In this document: piece by piece, positions 1-5,212 of the stretch
How positions within the stretch are numbered: the first letter of the stretch is position 1
Layout: the number at the start of each line of letters is the position of its first letter
NCBI GenBank assembly: GCA_030425785.1
Contig: JAUHYJ010000309.1
Coordinates: 1-5,212 of the forward strand
Length of the DNA: 5,212 nucleotides
Source of the DNA: Acidimicrobiia bacterium
GTDB taxonomy: Bacteria > Actinomycetota > Acidimicrobiia > Acidimicrobiales > Ilumatobacteraceae
Direction of reading: 5' to 3'
The notes under the pieces: generated by a model
Told to the model about the DNA's origin: nothing
The model's input: only the letters and a program-made list of their open reading frames with translations
Database searches by the model: none
Made by a program: the position numbers and the translations under genes

Positions 1-259
1 TCAGCGGGCCCCCGAGTTGGTCGGCGACCCCGGTCACGAGGTGCAGCACGCCGACGAAGATGATGAGGCCGTAGACCGGTCGGACACGGATGACGACGAT
101 GCTGGTCAGCAACGCCGCCGCCGCGGACCCGAGCATCAGCATCCGCCAGCCGAGACCGAGATCCCAAGCGCCGGCGAGCGCGCCGACGGCGACCGCGCCG
201 ATCGAGGCGAGGATCGGCCACGCCAGATGTGGCACGATGCGGGGAACGGTGGTCGTCAT
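1..259 (-). CDS. Partial small membrane protein, unknown function (N-terminal 86 residues)
   Basis: An open frame on the minus strand begins at an ATG (complement of 257-259) and stays open to the left edge, so the C-terminus is outside the window. The visible 86 residues begin MTTTVPRIVPHLAWPILASI and contain three hydrophobic segments: about residues 13-35 (rich in Ala/Gly/Val), 41-58 (around MLMLGSAAAALLTSIVVI) and 64-81 (around VYGLIIFVGVLHLVTGV). Short basic turns (RVRPVY) separate the last two. This layout fits a small integral membrane protein. I do not recognise the family. There is no clear Shine-Dalgarno sequence before the ATG. Codons end mostly in C or G, as in the phoH operon, so it belongs to the same genome. 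It is transcribed divergently from phoH, and the two share the 182-bp gap. The frame is convincing from codon use and hydrophobicity; the function is unknown. Confidence 0.72.
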   Translation of the reverse strand, partial: MTTTVPRIVPHLAWPILASIGAVAVGALAGAWDLGLGWRMLMLGSAAAALLTSIVVIRVRPVYGLIIFVGVLHLVTGVADQLGGPL

Positions 260-317
260 GGGGTTGCGATGTCGAGCCGGCGCGCACACGGCGAGTCCCG
301 ACGGTGATCTATCGGCC

Positions 318-354
318 GAAATCTCAAGATTCCGTAGGCAATTTTCTGAAATCT
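318..354. promoter_or_regulatory. AT-rich patch with repeated GAAATCT half-sites, candidate operator
   Basis: Between the divergent membrane-protein gene and phoH, bases 318-356 are only about 36% GC (14 of 39) in otherwise very GC-rich DNA. GAAATCT occurs at 318-324 and again at 348-354, 30 bp start to start. Between them AGATTCC (327-333) is the inverted form with one mismatch, giving AATCT-CA-AGATT at 320-331. Such spaced half-sites can bind a dimeric regulator, and an AT-rich patch can also be promoter or UP-element DNA. The repeats are seen directly; a regulatory role is inference and no regulator is identified. Confidence 0.3.
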
Positions 355-401
355 TCGGCTCGTCGGCCGCAACGGTGGGTCGGGTCGGCCGGAGGAGGCG
401 C

Positions 402-407
402 TACCGT
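402..407 (+). promoter_or_regulatory. Possible -10 box for the phoH operon
   Basis: TACCGT matches the actinobacterial TAnnnT -10 pattern and lies 34 bp upstream of the phoH ATG. Transcription would start near 414, giving a leader of about 28 nt that includes the GAGGTG ribosome-binding site. I see no good -35 hexamer at the expected distance. In this GC-rich DNA a six-base match is weak evidence. Confidence 0.25.
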
Positions 408-424
408 GGTGGGACCGCGCCGCC

Positions 425-430
425 GAGGTG
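425..430 (+). promoter_or_regulatory. Ribosome-binding site supporting the phoH start at 442
   Basis: GAGGTG sits 11 nt before the ATG at 442. It is the only purine-rich Shine-Dalgarno-like sequence close to a plausible phoH start. It helps choose 442 over the in-frame start at 229, which would add 71 low-complexity residues with no PhoH similarity and would run across the divergent gene's start. Confidence 0.45.
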
Positions 431-441
431 CGCCGACCCGC

Positions 442-1449
442 ATGAGCACCACCGATACGTTCACCACCGTCGTCGTTCCCGGGCCGCACCTCATGTCGGC
501 GCTGCTCGGCCCGCGCGACCAGTACCTCCGCCAGATCGAGCGCTCGTTCCCGGACACCGACGTCGTCGTGCGGGGGAACGAGGTCACGATGCGTGGCGCC
601 GACAGCGAGCAGGTCGGGCGCCTGTTCGAAGAGCTCGTCGGTCTGCTCGAGCGTGGTCACGACCTCGACGAGCGCACGATCGAGCGGTCGATCGGCATGC
701 TGCGCGACGACGAACGCCCGACCGAGGTCCTCACCCACGAGGTGCTCAAGGGCGCCAAGGGACGCCAGGTGCGCCCGAAGACCGCCGGACAGAAGCGCTA
801 CGTCGACGCGATCCGGAACAACATCATCACGTTCGGCATCGGCCCGGCCGGCACGGGCAAGAGCTGGCTCGCGGTCGCGATGGCCGTGCAGGCGCTGCAG
901 GCCAAGCAGGTCCAGCGCATCATCCTCACCCGGCCGGCGGTCGAGGCGGGCGAGCGGCTCGGCTTCCTGCCCGGCGACCTGATGGCGAAGGTCGACCCCT
1001 ACCTGCGCCCGCTCTACGACGCCCTCTACGACATGGTCGACCCCGAGGGCGCCGCCCGGCTGCTCGAGCGCGGCACGGTCGAGGTCGCCCCGCTCGCCTT
1101 CATGCGCGGCCGCACGCTCAACAACAGCTTCATCATCCTCGACGAGGCGCAGAACACCACGCCCGAGCAGATGAAGATGTTCCTCACGCGCATCGGCTTC
1201 GGGTCGAAGGTCGTCGTGACCGGGGACGCCACCCAGGTCGACGTGCCCGACGGACGCTCCGGCGTCAAGGGCCTCGAACGGATCCTCGGCGGCGTCGACC
1301 AGCTCGCGTTCGTGCACCTGTCGGCCGCCGACGTCGTCCGGCACCAGATCGTCGCCGACATCGTCGCCGCCTACGAGGCGAACGCCGAGGAGGCGCCGCG
1401 ACAACGAAGTCCGCGCGGACAGACTCGGAGGGCGTCGGCCGATGGCTGA
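442..1449 (+). CDS. phoH: PhoH family ATPase (PhoH/YbeZ-type)
   Basis: This is a 335-residue cytoplasmic P-loop ATPase of the PhoH/YbeZ family, of usual family length. Family members bind and hydrolyse ATP and are associated with RNA metabolism and, through YbeY, with ribosome and rRNA maturation. An N-terminal region (about 1-100) includes a segment (40-90) resembling the small KH-like fold seen before the ATPase core. The Walker A motif GPAGTGKS is at 134-141, the family signature RPAVEAGERLGFLPGDL at 164-180, the Walker B motif FIILDEAQN at 230-238, and a sensor-like TGDATQVD at 260-267, so all catalytic motifs are intact. The tail after about 316 is hydrophilic, Arg-rich and probably disordered. 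The ATG at 442 is chosen for length and its GAGGTG site; the frame is open further upstream, but that stretch looks non-coding. The stop lies 8 bp inside ybeY, so the two are translationally coupled. Identification is firm; the precise biochemical role of the family remains poorly defined. Confidence 0.95.
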   Translation: MSTTDTFTTVVVPGPHLMSALLGPRDQYLRQIERSFPDTDVVVRGNEVTMRGADSEQVGRLFEELVGLLERGHDLDERTIERSIGMLRDDERPTEVLTHEVLKGAKGRQVRPKTAGQKRYVDAIRNNIITFGIGPAGTGKSWLAVAMAVQALQAKQVQRIILTRPAVEAGERLGFLPGDLMAKVDPYLRPLYDALYDMVDPEGAARLLERGTVEVAPLAFMRGRTLNNSFIILDEAQNTTPEQMKMFLTRIGFGSKVVVTGDATQVDVPDGRSGVKGLERILGGVDQLAFVHLSAADVVRHQIVADIVAAYEANAEEAPRQRSPRGQTRRASADG

Positions 1450-1978
1450 CCCGGTGAGTCCCACCGGCGTCGACACGGCGCGCCGGGTCACGGTCGTCGT
1501 CGACGACCAGCAGACCGGCGTCGCGATCGATGCCACCCGCTGGGCCGATCTCGCCGCCGCCACGCTCACGAGCGAGGGCGCACGGGGCGAGCTCACCCTG
1601 ACCTTCGTCGACCTCGACGAGATGACCGAACTCAACACCGAACACATGGGATCGCACGGCCCGACCGACGTGTTGTCGTTCCCGCTCGACGGTGTCGACG
1701 ATGCATTCGAGCCGCTGGCGGCGTCGGGGGCGCCCCGCCTGCTCGGTGACGTGGTCGTCTGTCCCGACGTCGCACGGCGCAACGCACCCGACCACGCCGG
1801 CACGCTCGACGACGAGCTCGCGCTGCTCGTCGTGCACGGTTGCTTGCACGTGCTCGGCTACGACCACGCCGAACCCGACGAGACCCGCATCATGCGGGCT
1901 CGCGAGCTCGAGCTGCTGTCCGCCCACCACTGGGGCGGTCCGGCGCCGGCCGGGTTCCGGCAGGAGCACACCTCGTGA
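1442..1978 (+). CDS. ybeY: Endoribonuclease YbeY (rRNA maturation factor)
   Basis: This 178-residue protein belongs to the UPF0054/YbeY family of zinc-dependent single-strand endoribonucleases, which take part in 16S rRNA 3'-end maturation and ribosome quality control. The diagnostic zinc site HGCLHVLGYDH is at 132-142, with His132, His136 and His142 as ligands. The conserved LNTEHMGSHGPTDVLSFPL (64-82) and LGDVVVCPDV (101-110), with the family's invariant TDVLSFP and GD-hydrophobic segments, are also intact. Length is slightly above the common 150-165 because of about 15 extra N-terminal residues. The ATG at 1442 overlaps the end of phoH by 8 bp. The stop at 1976-1978 overlaps the GTG of the next gene in a GTGA arrangement, so all three genes are very likely on one transcript with coupled translation. 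Adjacent phoH is the classic partner. There is no truncation or missing key residue. Confidence 0.96.
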   Translation: MADPVSPTGVDTARRVTVVVDDQQTGVAIDATRWADLAAATLTSEGARGELTLTFVDLDEMTELNTEHMGSHGPTDVLSFPLDGVDDAFEPLAASGAPRLLGDVVVCPDVARRNAPDHAGTLDDELALLVVHGCLHVLGYDHAEPDETRIMRARELELLSAHHWGGPAPAGFRQEHTS

Positions 1979-3288
1979 GCGGCACCGACATCGTCCTGCT
2001 GCTCGCGATCCTCGTCATCCTGCTCGTCCTGATCGTGCTCGCGATCGCCGAGACGGGGCTCAACCGGATCTCGCAGATCAAGGCGCAGGCGCTCGCCGAC
2101 AGCACCGACTCGAAGGCGGCGCACGCGCTCGTCAAGCTGGTCGAACAGCCCGAGCGCTTCATCAACCCGTTGCTCGTCACGGTGACGGTGCTGCAGACCG
2201 CGCAGGCGTTCCTGACCACGATCCTGGCCGACCGGCTGTTCGGCGCGTGGGGTGTCGTCGGCGCGTTCGTGATCAACGTCATCGTCTTCTTCGTCATGGC
2301 GGAGTCGATGCCGAAGACGTGGGCGGTGCTGCACACCGAACGCGCCGGGCTCGCCACCGCACGTGCGACCACCTGGTTGGTGGCGTTCCCGCCGCTGCGC
2401 CTCGTCTCGCGCGCCCTGATCGGCCTGACCAACGTGCTGCTGCCGGGCAAGGGGCTCAAGCAGGGCCCGTTCGTCAGCGAGCAGGAGCTGCTCGGCATCG
2501 TCGAGGCCGCCGCCGAGGACGAGGTCATCGAGCACGAGGAACGCGAGCTGATCGAGAGCATCATCGAGTTCGGCGACACCGTGGCGCGCGAGGTCATGGT
2601 GCCGCGCCCCGACATGGTGATCCTGCCGAACGAGTCGACCATCTCTGAGGCGCTCGATCTGGCGATCGCGAACGGCTACAGCCGGCTGCCGGTGTTCGGG
2701 CCCGACGACAGCGACGTCATCGGCCTCGCCTACACCAAGGATCTCATCCGCTCCGAGCGCGACGGCCGCGGCGACCTGTCGGCGCTCGACGTCACGCGCC
2801 CGGTCCGGTTCATCCCCGAGAACAAGCCGGTCAGCCGGCTGATGCGCGAGATGCAGGCCGGCAAGTTCCACCTCGCGATCGTCGCCGACGAGTACGGCGA
2901 CGTGGCCGGGTTGATCACGCTCGAGGACTGCCTCGAGGAGCTCGTGGGCGAGATCGTCGACGAGTACGACATCGAGGAGCACGGCATCGAGCGCCTCCCC
3001 AACGGTGACTACCTCGTCGAGGGTGTCACGTCGATCCACGACCTGAACGAGCTGCTCGACGGCGCGCTGCCGAACGACGACTGGGACACGGTCGGCGGGC
3101 TCGTGTTCAACACGCTCGAGCACGTACCTCACCCGGGCGAGTCGATCGATGTCGACCGGTGGCGGTTCACCACCGAGGAGATCGAGGGCCGCCGTATCCG
3201 CCGGGTGCGGATCCATGCGCTGCCCGAGCCCGAGCCCGATGCCGCCGAGGCGGTCGAGGTGACGTCGACGACCGACCGTCACGACTGA
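1975..3288 (+). CDS. CNNM/CorC (HlyC) family membrane protein with CBS pair
   Basis: With the GTG start at 1975 this is a 437-residue protein in the usual length range. The GTG overlaps the ybeY TGA (GTGA), and the frame only becomes hydrophobic from here; an upstream ATG at 1840 would read through ybeY in a shadow frame. Domains in order: a DUF21/CNNM transmembrane region with helices near 5-25, 62-83 and 92-110 and a weaker one near 130-152, including the amphipathic turn ESMPKTWA at 110-117; a linker with the EREVMVPRPDM-like segment (VMVPRPDM at 207-214); two CBS domains (YSRLPVF..VIGLAYTKDLI, 235-258; FHLAIVADEYGDVAGLITLED, 298-318); and a CorC/HlyC C-terminal domain (about 340-416). Family members are linked to Mg2+/cation efflux or tolerance, with adenine-nucleotide binding by the CBS pair; the old 'hemolysin' name is misleading. 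The pore residues differ from canonical CNNMs (see findings), so the transport substrate is uncertain. It is the last gene of the operon. Confidence 0.92.
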   Translation: MSGTDIVLLLAILVILLVLIVLAIAETGLNRISQIKAQALADSTDSKAAHALVKLVEQPERFINPLLVTVTVLQTAQAFLTTILADRLFGAWGVVGAFVINVIVFFVMAESMPKTWAVLHTERAGLATARATTWLVAFPPLRLVSRALIGLTNVLLPGKGLKQGPFVSEQELLGIVEAAAEDEVIEHEERELIESIIEFGDTVAREVMVPRPDMVILPNESTISEALDLAIANGYSRLPVFGPDDSDVIGLAYTKDLIRSERDGRGDLSALDVTRPVRFIPENKPVSRLMREMQAGKFHLAIVADEYGDVAGLITLEDCLEELVGEIVDEYDIEEHGIERLPNGDYLVEGVTSIHDLNELLDGALPNDDWDTVGGLVFNTLEHVPHPGESIDVDRWRFTTEEIEGRRIRRVRIHALPEPEPDAAEAVEVTSTTDRHD

Positions 3289-3304
3289 CCGTCGCGACCG
3301 ACTC

Positions 3305-3326
3305 CACGATCGACGTCACGATCGAC
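3305..3326 (+). repeat. Two-copy 10-bp direct repeat, 12-bp period
   Basis: CACGATCGAC occurs at 3305-3314 and 3317-3326, separated by two bases. It lies just after the CNNM gene's stop and immediately before the hairpin at 3324-3347. CGATCG is itself palindromic. It may be an operator for the dehydrogenase gene or simply slippage in low-complexity GC-rich DNA; only the repeat itself is certain. Confidence 0.4.
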
Positions 3327-3347
3327 TGGCCTGCCTTCGGGCCGGTC
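3324..3347 (+). terminator. Candidate hairpin terminator after the phoH operon
   Basis: GACTGGCC (3324-3331) pairs with GGCCGGTC (3340-3347) through 8 bp including one G-U pair. Two more weak pairs can extend it inward, closing a short CCTT loop. It starts 36 bp after the last operon stop and ends before the dehydrogenase promoter box. No T-tract follows, so it would be a non-canonical terminator of the kind proposed for actinobacteria, or only an RNA 3'-end stabiliser. Confidence 0.35.
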
Positions 3348-3359
3348 CGGGGGCTCGGC

Positions 3360-3365
3360 TACGTT
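3360..3365 (+). promoter_or_regulatory. -10 box for a probably leaderless dehydrogenase transcript
   Basis: TACGTT fits TAnnnT and ends 8 nt before the ATG at 3374, so transcription would start at or next to the A of the start codon. There is no Shine-Dalgarno sequence in the 8 nt between (GCTGCGCC), which agrees with leaderless translation, common in actinobacteria. No clear -35 hexamer is visible. The preceding hairpin and this box together suggest the dehydrogenase is its own transcription unit. Confidence 0.5.
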
Positions 3366-3373
3366 GCTGCGCC

Positions 3374-4117
3374 ATGCAGGTGTCACTGGAGGGGAAGGTC
3401 GCACTCGTCACGGGTGGGTCGAAGGGGATCGGCAAGGCGATGGCCGCCGAGATGGTCGCCTCGGGCGCCAGCGTGATGATCTCGTCGCGCAAGCAGGAGG
3501 GCCTCGACGCCGCCGCCGCCGAGATCGGAGGTGACATCGCGACCTTCGCGGGCAACGCCGGCGACCCCGACGTCGCGGCCGCCTGCGTCGACGCCACGAT
3601 CGAGCGCTTCGGACAGCTCGACGTCCTCGTGAACAACGCGGCGACCAACCCGTACTACGGGCCGACGCTCGACGTCGACGGTCCGCGGTTCGACAAGACG
3701 TTCCAGGTGAACCTGCACGGACCGCTCCTGTGGGCGCACGCCGCCTACGAGCGGGCGCTGCGCGACCGACCCGGTGTGATCATCAACATCGCCTCGGTCG
3801 GAGGGTTGCGGGTCGAGGGTGGGCTCGGGGTCTACAACCTGACGAAGGCGGCGCTGATCCACCTGACCCGCCAGCTCGCCCACGAGCTCGGCCCGAACCG
3901 GGTGGTCGGCATCGCGCCCGGTCTGGTCGACACGGACTTCGCGGCGGTGCTGGTCGAGAACTTCGGTGATCGGCTCGCCGCCGAGATGCCGCTCGGGCGG
4001 CTGGGACGTCCGGAGGACATCGCCCATCTGGCCGTGTTCCTGGCGTCCGATCGGGCATCGTGGATCACGGGCGAGACCTACGTGATCGACGGCGGTGCCG
4101 GGGTGCGCGGCGGCTGA
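3374..4117 (+). CDS. Short-chain dehydrogenase/reductase (classical SDR)
   Basis: This complete 247-residue Rossmann-fold oxidoreductase matches the roughly 250-residue length of classical SDRs. The cofactor glycine motif TGGSKGIG is at 13-20, the NNAA structural motif at 87-90, and the catalytic tetrad is Asn113, Ser141, Tyr154 and Lys158 (YNLTK at 154-158). The PG turn after strand beta6 is at 182-183, and the C-terminal ITGETYVIDGGAG region is typical of the FabG-like group. A basic residue pair after strand beta2 (SSRKQ, 37-41) favours NADP(H) over NAD(H), by family rule. The substrate cannot be read from sequence: 3-oxoacyl-ACP reductase-like, glucose/alcohol dehydrogenase-like and steroid dehydrogenase-like members share these motifs. 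No fatty-acid genes lie nearby, so a FabG housekeeping role is not supported. The ATG is chosen because it directly precedes the SDR core and follows a TAnnnT box. It converges on the MFS fragment with an 18-bp gap. Confidence 0.93.
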   Translation: MQVSLEGKVALVTGGSKGIGKAMAAEMVASGASVMISSRKQEGLDAAAAEIGGDIATFAGNAGDPDVAAACVDATIERFGQLDVLVNNAATNPYYGPTLDVDGPRFDKTFQVNLHGPLLWAHAAYERALRDRPGVIINIASVGGLRVEGGLGVYNLTKAALIHLTRQLAHELGPNRVVGIAPGLVDTDFAAVLVENFGDRLAAEMPLGRLGRPEDIAHLAVFLASDRASWITGETYVIDGGAGVRGG

Positions 4118-4135
4118 CCGTCGTTCGTCCGCCCG

Positions 4136-4546
4136 TCAGGCGGTCGTCAGCTCGTCGGCCGCCTGGAGGCCCCTCAGGACCGGGCGGGCGAACACCACGG
4201 CCGCCAGCAGGGTGAGCACGCCACCGGCGATGAACGGGAGGCGCAGGCTCGTGGCGTAGGCCAGGAAGCCGCCGAGCGCGATGCCGGCGGCGCTCGCGGC
4301 GGCGCCGAGCCAGCGGTACACGCCGTTGACGCGTCCGAACCGCTCGCCCGGGATCAGTTGTTGACGCACGGTGACGGTGGCGACGTTCCAGACGGTGATG
4401 CCGAAGCCCATGACGAACCCGGCGACGCCGACGACCCACGACGGGGGTGCGGTACCGATGACGATCTGGGCGACGCCGAACGCGAGGTACGGCGCCACGA
4501 CCGAGTAACGGAGGCCGATGGCGTTGACGATGCGCGGCCGCCTGTC
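4136..4546 (-). pseudogene. MFS transporter, C-terminal part only (5' end lost at a junction)
   Basis: Read on the minus strand, this encodes the last 130 or so residues of a major facilitator superfamily permease, ending at TGA (complement of 4136-4138). Four hydrophobic helices are visible, around YSVVAPYLAFGVAQIVIG, WVVGVAGFVMGFGITVWNV, LGAAASAAGIALGGFLAYA and LPFIAGGVLTLLAAVVF. Between the second and third is VRQQLIPGERFGRVNGVYR, the cytoplasmic loop typical of the EntS/MFS_3 exporter group, where it lies between TM10 and TM11. A full member has about 400 residues and 12 helices, so roughly 270 N-terminal residues are missing. The frame stays open only to a TAG at 4604-4606, and the sequence stops looking like a transporter at about 4540-4560. 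The only in-frame start is a GTG at 4498, inside a helix, so it is not a natural start. The right boundary given is approximate. Substrate is unknown; drug or siderophore export is typical of the group. Confidence 0.8.
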
Positions 4547-5212
4547 CGACAGCGCGGGCGAGAGCTCGGGCGAGACGCTCGACGAAAAGCCTGCGGACCT
4601 GCTCTATGCGGCGGTCAGAGTCCCGGTCAGCGCATTGCTTCGCTTCGATGATCCCGGAGCGAGCCTGGGTGGCGAACGCTACCGAGCCACCCTCGCGGTT
4701 CTCGCCTACGACGAGACGCAATCGACGATGATCGCGGGCCAGGAAGTCCCTCTCGAGATGGAGCCTTCGGCCGCGTTGGCGCTCCAGCTGACGGAGACAC
4801 CTCCGTGGCAGCGCGAGCTGAGAGGCTTGTTCCAGGGAGATCTGGCGATCGCCCGGCTGGGCCTCGGCTCCCTGACGCCCTACCGCCCCGGTCGGATCCC
4901 GATCGTGCTCGTCCACGGGACGGCATCGAGCGCGGGCCGTTGGGCGGACCTGCTGAACGATCTCGAGAGCGACCCCGTGCTCCGGCGCCACTATCAGTTC
5001 TGGTTCTTCAGCTACAACACGGGCAGCCCGATCGCCTACTCTGGCTGGCTCTTGCGCAACGCGATCGCCGAGGCAGTGCAGTCCCTGGATCCGGAGGGTC
5101 GCGACCCCGCACTGCGGAATCTCGTCGTCATGGGCCATAGCCAGGGGGGGCTTCTCACCAAGCTGCTCGTGGTCGACTCGGGCCTGGATTTCTGGAATCT
5201 GGTCATCGACCA
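4518..5212 (+). CDS. Alpha/beta hydrolase (esterase/lipase-like), missing both ends
   Basis: A plus-strand frame is open from just after a TAA at 4506-4508 to the right edge. Recognisable hydrolase sequence begins around 4585 (ADLLYAAVRVPVSALLRFDD). An N-terminal domain of about 100 residues leads to the core strand RIPIVLVHGTASSAGRW, with the oxyanion-hole HG at 4914-4919. Further on comes NLVVMGHSQGGLLTKL, with the nucleophile serine codon at 5139-5141 in GHSQGG. The Asp and His of the triad lie beyond the window. Phrases such as FWFFSYNTGSPI and LDPEGRDPALRN recall, from memory, large esterases of proteobacteria or myxobacteria with a longer N-terminal region. The ATGs at 4518 and 4530 overlap the antisense MFS coding and are probably accidental starts, so the true 5' end is absent. 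Third positions are far less C/G-biased than in neighbouring genes. The fold is firm; substrate and start are not. Confidence 0.72.
   Translation, partial: MALTMRGRLSDSAGESSGETLDEKPADLLYAAVRVPVSALLRFDDPGASLGGERYRATLAVLAYDETQSTMIAGQEVPLEMEPSAALALQLTETPPWQRELRGLFQGDLAIARLGLGSLTPYRPGRIPIVLVHGTASSAGRWADLLNDLESDPVLRRHYQFWFFSYNTGSPIAYSGWLLRNAIAEAVQSLDPEGRDPALRNLVVMGHSQGGLLTKLLVVDSGLDFWNLVID
4555..4575 (+). repeat. 9-bp direct repeat at the gene junction
   Basis: CGGGCGAGA is present at 4555-4563 and again at 4567-4575, a 12-bp period, within the zone where the MFS sequence stops and the hydrolase sequence starts. It could be microhomology used by recombination, or a short overlap that misled an assembler. 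It may also be chance in GC-rich DNA. Confidence 0.5.

Noticed and set aside
229..441. Upstream in-frame extension of PhoH starting at 229
   Set aside because: It would add 71 residues with no PhoH similarity, cover the AT-rich regulatory patch and overlap the divergent gene's start; the ATG at 442 gives the family length.
90..1457. Plus-strand 455-codon frame overlapping phoH
   Set aside because: It is extremely rich in Arg, Ala, Pro and His, the usual signature of an out-of-frame reading of GC-rich coding DNA, and phoH motifs lie in the other frame.
256..1803. Long minus-strand open frame (515 codons) opposite phoH and ybeY
   Set aside because: It is the antisense shadow of two firmly identified genes; GC-rich codons leave few stops in this frame. 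The translation is low complexity with no recognisable motif.
1858..3282. Long minus-strand frame opposite the CNNM gene
   Set aside because: It shadows the CBS-domain gene; its composition is dominated by Asp, Arg, Val and His with no domain or start signal.
4118..4135. Terminator between the convergent dehydrogenase and MFS genes
   Set aside because: Only 18 bp lie between the stops and I find no hairpin with a useful stem in them.
4510..4520. GGAGG followed by ATG at 4518 as a true start for the hydrolase
   Set aside because: The spacing is only 3 nt and the bases are the antisense of MFS coding sequence. The first residues do not resemble a signal peptide or a hydrolase N-terminus.
4065..5138. 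Minus-strand 357-codon frame running through the junction
   Set aside because: It might suggest a gene spanning the joint, but it is a different frame from the MFS sequence, is Arg-rich, and is antisense to the hydrolase. It is not evidence that the joint is natural.

Overview
The window reads as a chromosomal fragment from a GC-rich actinobacterium. An Acidimicrobiia/Ilumatobacter-like source is my guess, based on the strong C/G third-position bias, the phoH-ybeY-CNNM gene order and a TAnnnT box directly before a start codon. At about 4.54-4.59 kb it runs into a stretch of different character.

Layout: 1-259 (minus strand) is the start of a small membrane protein cut off by the left edge. 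A 182-bp divergent intergenic region (260-441) carries an unusually AT-rich patch with repeated half-sites and a possible promoter. From 442 to 3288 (plus strand) lies a compact three-gene operon with overlapping ends: the PhoH-family ATPase, the endoribonuclease YbeY, and a CNNM/CorC (HlyC) family membrane protein with a CBS pair. After a hairpin and a short direct repeat comes an independently started short-chain dehydrogenase (3374-4117). Facing it, 18 bp away, is the C-terminal third of an MFS transporter on the minus strand (4136 to about 4546).

The MFS gene does not continue upstream. In its place, reading the opposite way on the plus strand, the middle of an alpha/beta hydrolase with a GHSQGG nucleophile elbow starts without its N-terminal region and runs off the right edge. 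Both genes are therefore cut at their 5' sides at the same place, with a clear change in codon use. A chimeric assembly or an illegitimate recombination joint explains this best.

How the genes work together: phoH and ybeY are a widely conserved pair linked to RNA and ribosome quality control, and the downstream CNNM-type protein is commonly co-transcribed with them in bacteria. The dehydrogenase and the transporter are accessory metabolism with no evident link to the operon. I see no mobile element, CRISPR array, RNA gene or defence system, and no convincing new system. The most noteworthy items are the junction and the divergent pore motifs of the CNNM protein.
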